A stretch of 18,290 bases of DNA, taken from the NCBI GenBank assembly GCA_036494005.1, contig DASXOV010000213.1, positions 1 through 18,290 of the forward strand. Reading direction: 5' to 3'. The notes beneath the pieces were generated by a model, which was given only the letters and a program-made list of their open reading frames with translations, did no database searches and was not told the origin of the DNA. The position numbers and the translations under genes are program-made. The stretch comes from GCA-003244245 sp036494005. Lineage in GTDB: Bacteria; Actinomycetota; Actinomycetes; Mycobacteriales; Pseudonocardiaceae. This document shows, piece by piece, positions 6,635-12,437 of this stretch. Every line of letters begins with the position of its first letter. Positions within the stretch are counted from its first letter, which is position 1.

Positions 6635-7257
6635 CGGCTGCGCACCCCGGTGTAGTGAGTCCGGTCAGCGCCCGCGACCAGCCGGGCAGCCAGGATCCCG
6701 CCCGCCGCACCGAACAGGTGGCCCTCCCAGGAGATGCCCGGATTGCCCGGCAGCACACCCCACAGGATTCCGCCCCAGACCAGGAACAGCACCGCGGCGA
6801 GCGTGATCTGCGCCGCGCTGCGCGCGAAGAAACCGCGAGCGAGCAGGAACGTCATCCAGCCGAACACCAGGATCGAAGCGCCGATGTGGTCGCCCCCGGG
6901 CGCGATGAGCCAGGTGCCCAGGCCACCGATGACCCACACCATGGCGGTGACCGCGGCGAACTGGCCGACGCCACCCGCCAGCACCAGGAACCCCAGCACC
7001 AGGACCGGCAACGTGTTGGCCGCCAGGTGCTGCCAGCCGGCGTGCAGCAGCGGAGCCCACAACACACCGGAGAGGCCATCGAGGGTTCGAGGCCGGATAC
7101 CGTCCTTTTGCAGGGCGCCGCCAAGGACCGTGTCTGCGGCTTCCACCAGGTAGAGCAGGCCGGTGAACGCGGTGATCACCATCGCGGCCTGCCCGGGGCG
7201 AGCCGGGAGAACCCGTGGGCGGTTACCTCCTCCGGAGGTGTCGGGCACGGCCTGCAC
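6631..7257 (-). CDS. Rhomboid-family intramembrane serine protease
   Basis: A 208-aa membrane protein with six predicted membrane segments after a 25-residue polar N terminus. The rhomboid catalytic dyad is visible as Ser128 in the IGASI segment and His180 in EGHLFGAAGG. The oxyanion-side residues HAGWQHLAANT (His77, Asn81) are in the right segment. The residue after the serine is Ile rather than the usual Gly of GASG, which is atypical. It corresponds to Rv1337, next to murI as in mycobacteria. The GTG at 7257 is supported by a TAGCCT hexamer 8 nt upstream (leaderless type). An internal GGAGGAGG near the fifth codon region has no suitable start after it. Substrates are unknown. Confidence 0.88.
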   Translation of the reverse strand: MQAVPDTSGGGNRPRVLPARPGQAAMVITAFTGLLYLVEAADTVLGGALQKDGIRPRTLDGLSGVLWAPLLHAGWQHLAANTLPVLVLGFLVLAGGVGQFAAVTAMVWVIGGLGTWLIAPGGDHIGASILVFGWMTFLLARGFFARSAAQITLAAVLFLVWGGILWGVLPGNPGISWEGHLFGAAGGILAARLVAGADRTHYTGVRSR

Positions 7258-7265
7258 GCTGACCG

Positions 7266-7271
7266 AGGCTA
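7266..7271 (-). promoter_or_regulatory. -10 element of a leaderless rhomboid-murI promoter (TAGCCT)
   Basis: Minus-strand TAGCCT, then 8 nt, then GTG at 7257. It lies in the 74-bp divergent region shared with the SMP-30-like gene. Confidence 0.5.
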
Positions 7272-7318
7272 CCCGTGTTGGTGCCGTGTTGGCGCCCGAT
7301 GAGCTCGTACCGGGAGTC

Positions 7319-7324
7319 TAGGTT
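7319..7324 (+). promoter_or_regulatory. -10 element of a leaderless promoter for the SMP-30-like gene (TAGGTT)
   Basis: TAGGTT, then 7 nt, then GTG at 7332. If correct, the in-frame starts at 7275 (GTG) and 7299 (ATG) are upstream of or inside the promoter and are not used. Confidence 0.55.
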
Positions 7325-7331
7325 GGGCCAC

Positions 7332-8144
7332 GTGGCGTTGGAGGTCGCGGTCGGAGGTCGGACGACGACCGGCGCCGGACCCGTCTGGGATGTCACCAGT
7401 GGCACCGTGCTCTGGGTGGAATTCGGTGGCGAGGTGGTGCACCGGTTCAACCCGGCCACCGGGCACGACGATCCGCTCGGACTGCCCCAACCAGTGGCGG
7501 CCGCCAATCCCCGGCGGCTCGGCGGGCTGGTGCTGACCTTGCGCGACGGTGTCGCCGTGCTGGATCCGGACGGCACGCGTCGCTGGCTGGTCTATTGGGC
7601 TCGCGAGGGGGTGGCGGGCACCGCCGCCGCGGTCGACCGGGCGGGACGGCTCTGGGTGGCGACGGCCGGGGACGGCGCGCTACTGCGGATCGAGCCCGAC
7701 GGCACGGTTCGGCTCGCGCTGCACGGCGCGGACGTGTCCGCGATCGCCTTCTCCCCCGATGCGGGCACCATGTACCTGGCCGACATGGCGGGTGAGTTCC
7801 TCGTCGCGGCCGACTTCGACCCGCAGGCCGGTGAGGTCGGTCCGCGCCGTCCGTTGCGTCCCGCGCGAGGTGGGCCCAGCACGCTGTGCGTCGACGTCGA
7901 GGGCTCACTCTGGGTCACTGCCCGCGACGGGTCCGCGATCCGCCGCTACCGGCCCGATGGCTCGCCGCAGCAGGCCATCACGATCGGCGGGGCCCATCCC
8001 ACGGGGTGCACATTCGGCGGCACCGGGCTGACCGACCTCTACCTCACCGCAGCGCCGCAGCGCCAGGCCGCGACATCATCCGGGCCCCTGCTGGTGATCC
8101 CCGATGCCGGCGAGGGCCTGCCCACCCCCGTCTTCGCCGGCTGA
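7332..8144 (+). CDS. SMP-30/gluconolactonase-like six-bladed beta-propeller, metal ligands absent
   Basis: A 270-aa protein with the SMP-30/gluconolactonase/LRE repeat pattern, including GPVWD, LWVEFGG, VDRAGRLWVA, AFSPDAGTMYLAD, VDVEGSLWVTA, IRRYRPDG and FGGTGLTDLYLTAA. In active family members the divalent metal is held by the Glu of GEGPVW, an Asn before the (A/W)SPDG strand and the Asp of PDG before VDxEG. Here these positions are Ala15, Ala137 and Ser183, and the substrate-binding Asn-Asp pair before VDxxGR is Thr97-Ala98. It therefore looks like a non-catalytic or re-purposed propeller rather than a lactonase. The GTG at 7332 (VALEVAVGGR) is chosen from homology and the leaderless -10; starts at 7275 or 7299 would add non-conserved residues. 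It is divergent from rhomboid. Role unknown. Confidence 0.8.
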   Translation: MALEVAVGGRTTTGAGPVWDVTSGTVLWVEFGGEVVHRFNPATGHDDPLGLPQPVAAANPRRLGGLVLTLRDGVAVLDPDGTRRWLVYWAREGVAGTAAAVDRAGRLWVATAGDGALLRIEPDGTVRLALHGADVSAIAFSPDAGTMYLADMAGEFLVAADFDPQAGEVGPRRPLRPARGGPSTLCVDVEGSLWVTARDGSAIRRYRPDGSPQQAITIGGAHPTGCTFGGTGLTDLYLTAAPQRQAATSSGPLLVIPDAGEGLPTPVFAG

Positions 8145-8173
8145 GCCCACGAGGCGCGCCCGGTACCTGGTCA

Positions 8174-8195
8174 GCGGCTCATCACCGTCAGCCGC
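8174..8195. terminator. Possible hairpin terminator between the SMP-30-like gene and the HTH remnant
   Basis: A 6-bp perfect stem, GCGGCT / AGCCGC, with a 10-nt loop overlaps the end of the HTH remnant, 30 bp after the SMP-30-like stop. There is no T tract. Weak evidence. Confidence 0.25.
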
Positions 8196-8838
8196 CTAGC
8201 TCCGTCGCAGCGCGCTCGACCATGGCTACTACTTGCTCCCCGGCCAGTGCGGCTCCGCGGAGTACCTCGAATGCCCGGATGATCGTTGAGCGCGTTGCAC
8301 CTGTGGACCGCCGGGGGCGGACAACAGTGCCGTTCACCGATGACAAACTGCCACTGCCGCCCCGATTCGCGTAGGAGTTCCTGGCGCTTGGCCCGCGCGG
8401 CGATGATCCTGTCCAGTTCCGCGTCCGAGGCACCTTTGGATCGCGCGCTTCCGGGCAGCTCAAGCAGTGCCCGGGAGTAGGCGGGGATCTGGATAAGGCC
8501 GGGGACGAACGCTGGTTGATACTCGCCGATGCGGGTGGCGGCAGTGTCCATCGCGCCGATATGCGCCTGCCTCCCAGCCAGTACGCCGCGTTTCACCAGG
8601 TCTGCGGTAGAGGTGTAGTCGACACGAGCCGCCGAAAGCATGTTGATCAGCACCTCGGTCTCCTCCTCCGATGCGCCGGTGTGCAGAGCCCAGACCCGTA
8701 GATCGTCCTCGGACGGCAGTTGAGTCCCGGTCTCCAGCCGGGACACCTTGGGTTGCACCCATCCGGTTCGGCGAGCCAGTTCAGCGCCGGAGGGCATCGC
8801 AGCTTCTCTCAGCGTCGCAATGCCGCTGCCACACGCAC
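8188..8838 (-). pseudogene. Broken Scr1/DUF5753-type helix-turn-helix regulator
   Basis: A remnant of an XRE-type DNA-binding protein with a DUF5753 domain, a family very common in Pseudonocardiaceae and Streptomyces. The HTH core SGAELARRTGWVQPKVSRLETG and the DUF5753 start IGEYQPAFVPGLIQIPAYSRALLELPG are well preserved in one frame. The N-terminal VRVAAALRR lies in another frame ending at TGA 8809-8811; removing one base there would join it to LREAA, so a single-base deletion is likely. After WQFVIGE (about 8333) the frame is lost, and a typical family C terminus, STIIRAFEVLRGAALAGEQV onward, appears in a different frame. About 100 residues of the domain are missing. The gene therefore carries one frameshift and one internal deletion with frame change. 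Sequencing error could explain the first, not the second. Confidence 0.75.
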
Positions 8839-8924
8839 CCGCCGCGGATTCAGTCGGGTCACCGCACGGAGGGCACGCGTCGGGCCAGTTCGGGCCGCTC
8901 GCTGACGTATGCGGCCCAAGGCTG

Positions 8925-9498
8925 AGCGGAGCGCAGCGGGCCTTCGCCGAGCTGATGGACTGGCTCGGCGGCCACCCCCTGAGCATCCGCCTCGTCCTCC
9001 CCCACCTCGACACCACCGACCCCCCAAGTGCTGCTGGCCGCGCTGCCCGGGACCACCCCCCAGGCCGCCGGGATGGGATTGCTCACACCGCTGGGTAGGG
9101 ACATATACCAGATCCACCCCGCCCTGCCGACCTACCTGCACGAACAATGGCGCCGCGAAGACCCCGACGCCGGCCCCCAGCAGCGCGCCGCCGCCGCTGT
9201 ACTGCTCGAGGCCTACGCCGCACTTGGAGTGTGGCTTTACCAGCAGATCACCAGCGGCGACGGCACCCTCGCGGTCATGGTCCTCGACCGACAACGACGC
9301 ACCCTCGGCACCCTGCTGGGAAACGCACTGGACCACGGCCTGTGGCTCCAGGCTCAGGCACTCGCCCAGCCACTCAACGAGTACTGGCAGCTCCGGGGGC
9401 TGCACGACGAAGCCCGAGGCTCGGTCGACCGGGCCCGCTTCGCCCTCGCGCGACCGGGCACGCGAAGCCGTCACCACGATCTCGTAACTCACCACTGA
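8925..9498 (+). pseudogene. Broken NB-ARC/TPR (STAND-type) protein fragment
   Basis: A remnant of a large signal-transduction ATPase with NB-ARC and TPR regions. The first part (8925 to about 9022) reads AQRAFAELMDWLGGHPLSIR and LVLPHLDTTDP, a winged-helix-adjacent stretch typical of such proteins. At about 9022 the frame shifts by one and continues with GLLTPLGRDIYQIHPALPTY, then LHEQWRREDP and helical TPR-like sequence to the TGA at 9496-9498. In intact relatives these two stretches are separated by well over 100 residues, so a large internal deletion has occurred. The nucleotide-binding P-loop region is absent. The downstream open frame from the GTG at 9028 (156 aa) could still be annotated as a gene, but I see no ribosome-binding site and regard it as debris. 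Confidence 0.65.
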
Positions 9499-9589
9499 GG
9501 CGATGCGTACCCGGCCAGCGCCGGGAGGACAACACCGCTGACGGCTCGCACGATCGGCCGATTCCCCACTCCATGATCCACTCGTCTCA

Positions 9590-9598
9590 TGTGGATAA
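9590..9598 (-). other. Isolated perfect DnaA-box match
   Basis: The minus strand reads TTATCCACA, identical to the consensus DnaA box. No second box is evident nearby, and the surroundings (a decayed gene island) do not look like an origin. Probably coincidence or a titration or regulatory site. Confidence 0.35.
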
Positions 9599-9601
9599 CC
9601 C

Positions 9602-9653
9602 GTGAGTGGCGATACGAGCTATAACACGAGCTATAACTCGCATCAGCACTCAC
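9602..9653 (-). terminator. Inverted repeat downstream of cysM enclosing a duplicated 12-mer
   Basis: GTGAGTG (9602-9608) and CACTCAC (9647-9653) are perfectly complementary, with three further pairs (GAT/ATC) inside. They enclose 38 nt that include the tandem 12-bp repeat. The element begins 6 nt after the cysM stop, so it is a plausible but untypical terminator (no T run). Confidence 0.35.
9614..9637. repeat. Perfect 12-bp tandem duplication downstream of cysM
   Basis: ACGAGCTATAAC occurs at 9614-9625 and 9626-9637. It is AT-richer than its surroundings and lies 22-45 bp beyond the cysM stop codon. Confidence 0.95.
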
Positions 9654-9658
9654 AGGGG

Positions 9659-10609
9659 CTACGCCCAGAGCTGGCCGTCAAGCCGGGCGGCGGCCTCCTC
9701 GAGATCGCCGGAATAGGCCCCGGTGGACAGGTACTTCCAGCCGCCGTCGCAGACCACGAACACGATGTCCGCGGCCTCCCCCGCGCCCGCGGACTTCTCC
9801 GCGACCGACAGCGCGGCGTGCAGGATCCCCCCGGTGGAGATGCCCGCGAAGATGCCCTCGGTCTCGAGTAGCTCACGGGTGCGGCGCAGCGCGTCGTAGG
9901 AGCCGACGGAGAACCTGCCGGTGAGCACGGACGGGTCGTAGAGCTCCGGCACGAAACCCTCGTCGAGGTTGCGCAATCCGTAGACCAGCTCCCCGTACCG
10001 CGGTTCGGCCGCGATGATCTGCACGTCGGGCTTGCGCTCGCGCAGATAGCGGCCCACCCCGACCAGGGTGCCCGTGGTCCCCAGCCCGGCGACGAAATGC
10101 GTCACGGAGGGCAGATCGCGCAGGATCTCCGGGCCGGTGGTGCGGTAGTGCGCGCCGGGGTTGGCCGGGTTGCCGTACTGGTAGAGCATGACCCACTCGG
10201 GATGGGCGGCGGCCAGTTCCTTGGCTCGCGCCACCGCCTGGTTGGAACCGCCCGCCGCGGGCGAGAAGATGATCTCCGCGCCGTACGCTTCGAGCAGCTG
10301 ACGGCGCTCGATCGAGGTGTTCTCCGGCATCACGCAGACCAGCCGGTAGCCCTTGAGCTTCGCCGCCATCGCCAGCGAGATGCCGGTGTTTCCCGAGGTC
10401 GGCTCCATGATGGTGCAGCCCTTGGTGAGCCGCCCGGATCGCTCGGCGTCCTCGATCATCGCCAGGGCGGGACGGTCCTTCACCGAGCCGGTGGGATTGC
10501 GGTCCTCCAGCTTGGCCCACAATCGCACCTCCGGTGTGGGTGACAGGCGGGACAGGCCCACCAGCGGGGTGTCACCGAGCGCTTCGAGCAGTGACTCGTA
10601 GCGGGCCAT
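9659..10609 (-). CDS. cysM: O-phosphoserine sulfhydrylase, CysO-thiocarboxylate-dependent cysteine synthase
   Basis: A PLP enzyme that uses O-phospho-L-serine and the thiocarboxylate of CysO to make a CysO-cysteine adduct. Sequence agreement with M. tuberculosis CysM (Rv1336) is extensive: MARYESLLEALGDTPLVGL, AKLEDRNPTGSVKDRPA with PLP lysine Lys44, EPTSGNTGISLAMAAKLKGY, VAGLGTTGTLVGVGRYLRE, EGIFAGISTGG and the C-terminal KYLSTGAY...GQLWA tail. In the mycobacterial enzyme this C-terminal tail closes over the active site. The start is the ATG at 10609, preceded by GAAGGGAG at good spacing; an upstream in-frame start at 10633 would add eight unconserved residues. It is the last gene of mec-cysO-cysM, 71 bp after cysO. 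The protein is 316 aa, close to the family length. Confidence 0.96.
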   Translation of the reverse strand: MARYESLLEALGDTPLVGLSRLSPTPEVRLWAKLEDRNPTGSVKDRPALAMIEDAERSGRLTKGCTIMEPTSGNTGISLAMAAKLKGYRLVCVMPENTSIERRQLLEAYGAEIIFSPAAGGSNQAVARAKELAAAHPEWVMLYQYGNPANPGAHYRTTGPEILRDLPSVTHFVAGLGTTGTLVGVGRYLRERKPDVQIIAAEPRYGELVYGLRNLDEGFVPELYDPSVLTGRFSVGSYDALRRTRELLETEGIFAGISTGGILHAALSVAEKSAGAGEAADIVFVVCDGGWKYLSTGAYSGDLEEAAARLDGQLWA

Positions 10610-10680
10610 TGCGCTCCCTTCGGTCGCGCTCACGGGCGACGTCTCAGTGCGGCGGCACTGCTACGGCATTCACCGGCGCG

Positions 10681-10959
10681 TCAGCGACCCCCACCCGCGA
10701 CTGCAGGCAGGATGGTCACGTTGTCGCCGTCCTGTACCACGGCGCCGAGGCCCCCGGAGAAGCGCACGTCCTCGTCATTGACGTAGACGTTGACGAAGCG
10801 GTGCAGGGATCCTTCGGTCACCAACCGGGCCTTGATGCCGCCGTACTTGCTCTCCAGGTCCTCGATCACCTCCCCGACATTCGAACCGGAGGCCTCCACG
10901 GATTTCGCCCCATCGGTGTGGGTGCGCAAGATCGTGGGGACGGAGACGGTGACGGCCAT
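10681..10959 (-). CDS. cysO: CysO, ubiquitin-like sulfur carrier protein, with a C-terminal extension past Gly-Gly
   Basis: A 92-aa ThiS/MoaD-like beta-grasp protein. As a C-terminal thiocarboxylate it donates sulfur to CysM. The sequence VTVSVPTILRTHTDGAKSVE, LHRFVNVYVNDEDVRFSGGL and DNVTILPAVAGG matches M. tuberculosis CysO (Rv1335). That protein ends at Gly-Gly, whereas here the reading frame continues to AVAGGGR, leaving Gly-Arg after the di-glycine. Activation would then need trimming, plausibly by the neighbouring JAMM protease Mec, or adenylation at a different residue. The ATG at 10959 is set by a perfect AGGAGG eight nt upstream (10968-10973). Between mec (84 bp) and cysM (71 bp) in one operon. 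Confidence 0.95.
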   Translation of the reverse strand: MAVTVSVPTILRTHTDGAKSVEASGSNVGEVIEDLESKYGGIKARLVTEGSLHRFVNVYVNDEDVRFSGGLGAVVQDGDNVTILPAVAGGGR

Positions 10960-10967
10960 TGTCGGAT

Positions 10968-10973
10968 CCTCCT
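10968..10973 (-). promoter_or_regulatory. Consensus Shine-Dalgarno of cysO (AGGAGG)
   Basis: A perfect AGGAGG on the minus strand, 8 nt before the ATG at 10959. It decides the cysO start against the upstream in-frame start at 10992, and contrasts with the many leaderless starts in the window. Confidence 0.85.
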
Positions 10974-11043
10974 GTGGGTACGGGCAGCTCACCAGGGGTA
11001 GACGCGGGACCGCCTCAGGTCATTCCGGGGGCGGCGGCGCGGG

Positions 11044-11499
11044 TCAGCGCGTGTCAGGGACGTCGTCGGCGCCGGTGTGGGAGAACATGTACGACTCGAC
11101 GACCTCGACCGGCTCCTCGGTGATCTCACCGTCGATGATCCGGTAGGACCGCAACTCGTGCACATCGGGATCGCGCGTGGAGATCAGCACGTAATGTGCC
11201 TCGGGATAACCGGCTATCGAGACATCGGTGCGTGAAGGGTAGGCCTCGGTGGCGGTGTGGGAGTGGTAGATCACCACCCGTTCCTCGTCCCGGGCCTGCA
11301 GCTCGCGCTCCAGCCGGAGGTCTTCCATCGAGTCGAATCGATAGAAGGTCGGCGAACGCTCGGCGTTGACCATCTCGATGAACCGCTCCGGACGTTCCGA
11401 GCCGGCCGGTCCGGCGAGCACCCCGCACGCCTCGTCCGGATGGTCCCGCCGGGCATGCGCCACCATCGCGTCGACGAGGTCCTGGCGGATGGTCAGCAC
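11044..11499 (-). CDS. mec: Mec, JAMM/MPN+ zinc metallopeptidase that releases cysteine from CysO
   Basis: Zn-dependent protease that removes cysteine from the CysO-cysteine adduct in the mec-cysO-cysM pathway. The JAMM motif is complete: the Glu of HPDEACGVLAG, then YHSHTATEAYPSRTD with the HxH pair and the Ser and Asp of SxxD. Similarity to Rv1334 runs along its length (AMVAHARRDHPDEACGVLAG, NAERSPTFYR, ELRSYRI, TEEPVEVVE). The protein extends about 15 residues beyond the mycobacterial C terminus. Start candidates are GTG 11529, ATG 11508 and GTG 11499. I choose 11499 because TAGGAT (11507-11512) ends 7 nt before it, giving a leaderless start, and homology begins there. That gives 151 aa. 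Transcription is independent of the preceding clpS-DUF2017 pair. Confidence 0.93.
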   Translation of the reverse strand: MLTIRQDLVDAMVAHARRDHPDEACGVLAGPAGSERPERFIEMVNAERSPTFYRFDSMEDLRLERELQARDEERVVIYHSHTATEAYPSRTDVSIAGYPEAHYVLISTRDPDVHELRSYRIIDGEITEEPVEVVESYMFSHTGADDVPDTR

Positions 11500-11506
11500 A
11501 GCGACC

Positions 11507-11512
11507 ATCCTA
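11507..11512 (-). promoter_or_regulatory. -10 element of the mec-cysO-cysM operon (TAGGAT)
   Basis: Minus-strand TAGGAT, then 7 nt, then GTG at 11499. It overlaps the alternative ATG at 11508, which argues against that ATG being the start. Confidence 0.5.
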
Positions 11513-11557
11513 CGTGCCGGTCCCTGCACATCGAGTGTCGGTGACGTGCGCTCCTGC

Positions 11558-12091
11558 TCATCCGGCCACGGCGTTGATCAGCGACTCCTGCACCCAGGTC
11601 AGCCAGTGGTAAACACCGAGGTGGGGTGCCCGGTGGTCGTCGGGGGGAAGGTCGTCCGGAGTGTCCTCGGTGATCTCGAGGACGGTCCCCAGCGCGAGCC
11701 GGACGTCGTTGAGCGCCGACAGCCACGCCTGCGCCTGCTCGTCGGTCAGCCGCACCCGGCCGCCGCCCGGTGGGCAGGTCGCGAGGACCACTTCGGCCAC
11801 CCCGTCCTTGGCGGCCAGCAGCTCGGGCTCGTGCAGCGAGCGCAGGCCGCCCGACAGCGCCGCATCCTCCCGATGGAAGTCGGGCAGCAGCCGGGCCAGT
11901 ACCTCGTCATCGGGCGCGGTGGCCGGTCCCGTGGTGATGCCGGTGAGTTCGGTCAACTCGTCCTGCGGCGCCGCCGCGATCCGCGCTCCGAGCATCTCCC
12001 GGACCTGACCGATCAACCCGCGAAGCAGTTCCGACTCCTGCGCAGACAACGTGGCCGACACCAGCCGACCGCTGCGCCGCCAGCCGTTCAC
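11558..12091 (-). CDS. DUF2017 protein (clpS-linked, Rv1332-like)
   Basis: A 178-aa cytosolic protein of unknown function, always or nearly always found directly after clpS in actinobacteria, as Rv1332 follows Rv1331. The sequence shows helical segments SAQESELLRGLIGQVREML and EDAALSGGLRSLHEPELLAA, then TDEQAQAWLSALNDVRLALG and the C-terminal YHWLTWVQESLINAV, which are the conserved parts of this family. The GTG at 12091 overlaps the clpS TGA as GTGA, so translation is coupled. The open frame runs 74 residues further upstream through the clpS gene, but that part is a shadow. A role with ClpS in regulated proteolysis is inference from linkage only. Confidence 0.88.
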   Translation of the reverse strand: MNGWRRSGRLVSATLSAQESELLRGLIGQVREMLGARIAAAPQDELTELTGITTGPATAPDDEVLARLLPDFHREDAALSGGLRSLHEPELLAAKDGVAEVVLATCPPGGGRVRLTDEQAQAWLSALNDVRLALGTVLEITEDTPDDLPPDDHRAPHLGVYHWLTWVQESLINAVAG

Positions 12092-12384
12092 GCATCCTGC
12101 TGCATGGTCGCCCAGAGTCCGGCGCCGTGCAGCTTCACGACGTCGGTCTCCACCTTGTCGCGGGAACCCTTGGTCACGACGGCTCGGCCCTTGTGGTGCA
12201 CATCGAGCATCAACTTGGTCGCCTCGTCGCGGCTGTACCCAAAGAGCTTCTGGAAGACGTACGTGACGTAGGACATCAGATTCACCGGATCGTTCCACAC
12301 AATCGTCAGCCACGGTCGATCCTCGGCCCCGACCTCGTCTACCACAGGGTCGACCTGGGTTTTGTCCAGTTCGACGGGTGTCAT
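12088..12384 (-). CDS. clpS: ClpS, adaptor for ClpAP/ClpCP protease (N-degron recognition)
   Basis: A small adaptor that binds substrates with destabilising N-terminal residues and hands them to the Clp unfoldase. The protein is 98 aa. The core PWLTIVWNDPVNLMSYVTYV, FGYSRDEATKLMLDVHHKG and the C-terminal ETDVVKLHGAGLWATM match ClpS; the Asn-Asp of the WNDPVN segment and the MLDVHHKG helix line the substrate pocket. It is divergent from pncB over 53 bp and overlaps the DUF2017 gene by four bases. The ATG at 12384 has no clear Shine-Dalgarno; a weak GAACAT hexamer six nt upstream may be a leaderless -10. Confidence 0.94.
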   Translation of the reverse strand: MTPVELDKTQVDPVVDEVGAEDRPWLTIVWNDPVNLMSYVTYVFQKLFGYSRDEATKLMLDVHHKGRAVVTKGSRDKVETDVVKLHGAGLWATMQQDA

Positions 12385-12425
12385 GCGCCTATGTTCTCAG
12401 AAGAAGGGAGACCTGGGGCCACCCA

Positions 12426-12431
12426 TAGGCT
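12426..12431 (+). promoter_or_regulatory. -10 element of a leaderless pncB promoter (TAGGCT)
   Basis: TAGGCT, then 6 nt, then ATG at 12438. No Shine-Dalgarno is possible in that space. It lies in the 53-bp divergent region with clpS. Confidence 0.6.
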
Positions 12432-12437
12432 CCGCAG

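Noticed and set aside
8809..9495. 228-aa minus-strand frame over the NB-ARC/TPR remnant
   Set aside because: Only its last few residues (VRVAAALRR) belong to a real gene, the broken HTH regulator; the rest is a shadow of the plus-strand TPR-like fragment.
8188..9498. Intact defence or toxin-antitoxin system (Scr1-like HTH plus STAND ATPase)
   Set aside because: Both components are truncated and frameshifted, no DUF397 partner and no P-loop are present, so no working system remains.
12092..12313. Upstream extension of the DUF2017 frame to 12313
   Set aside because: It overlaps clpS almost completely; the GTG at 12091 overlapping the clpS stop and the family start both point to 178 aa.
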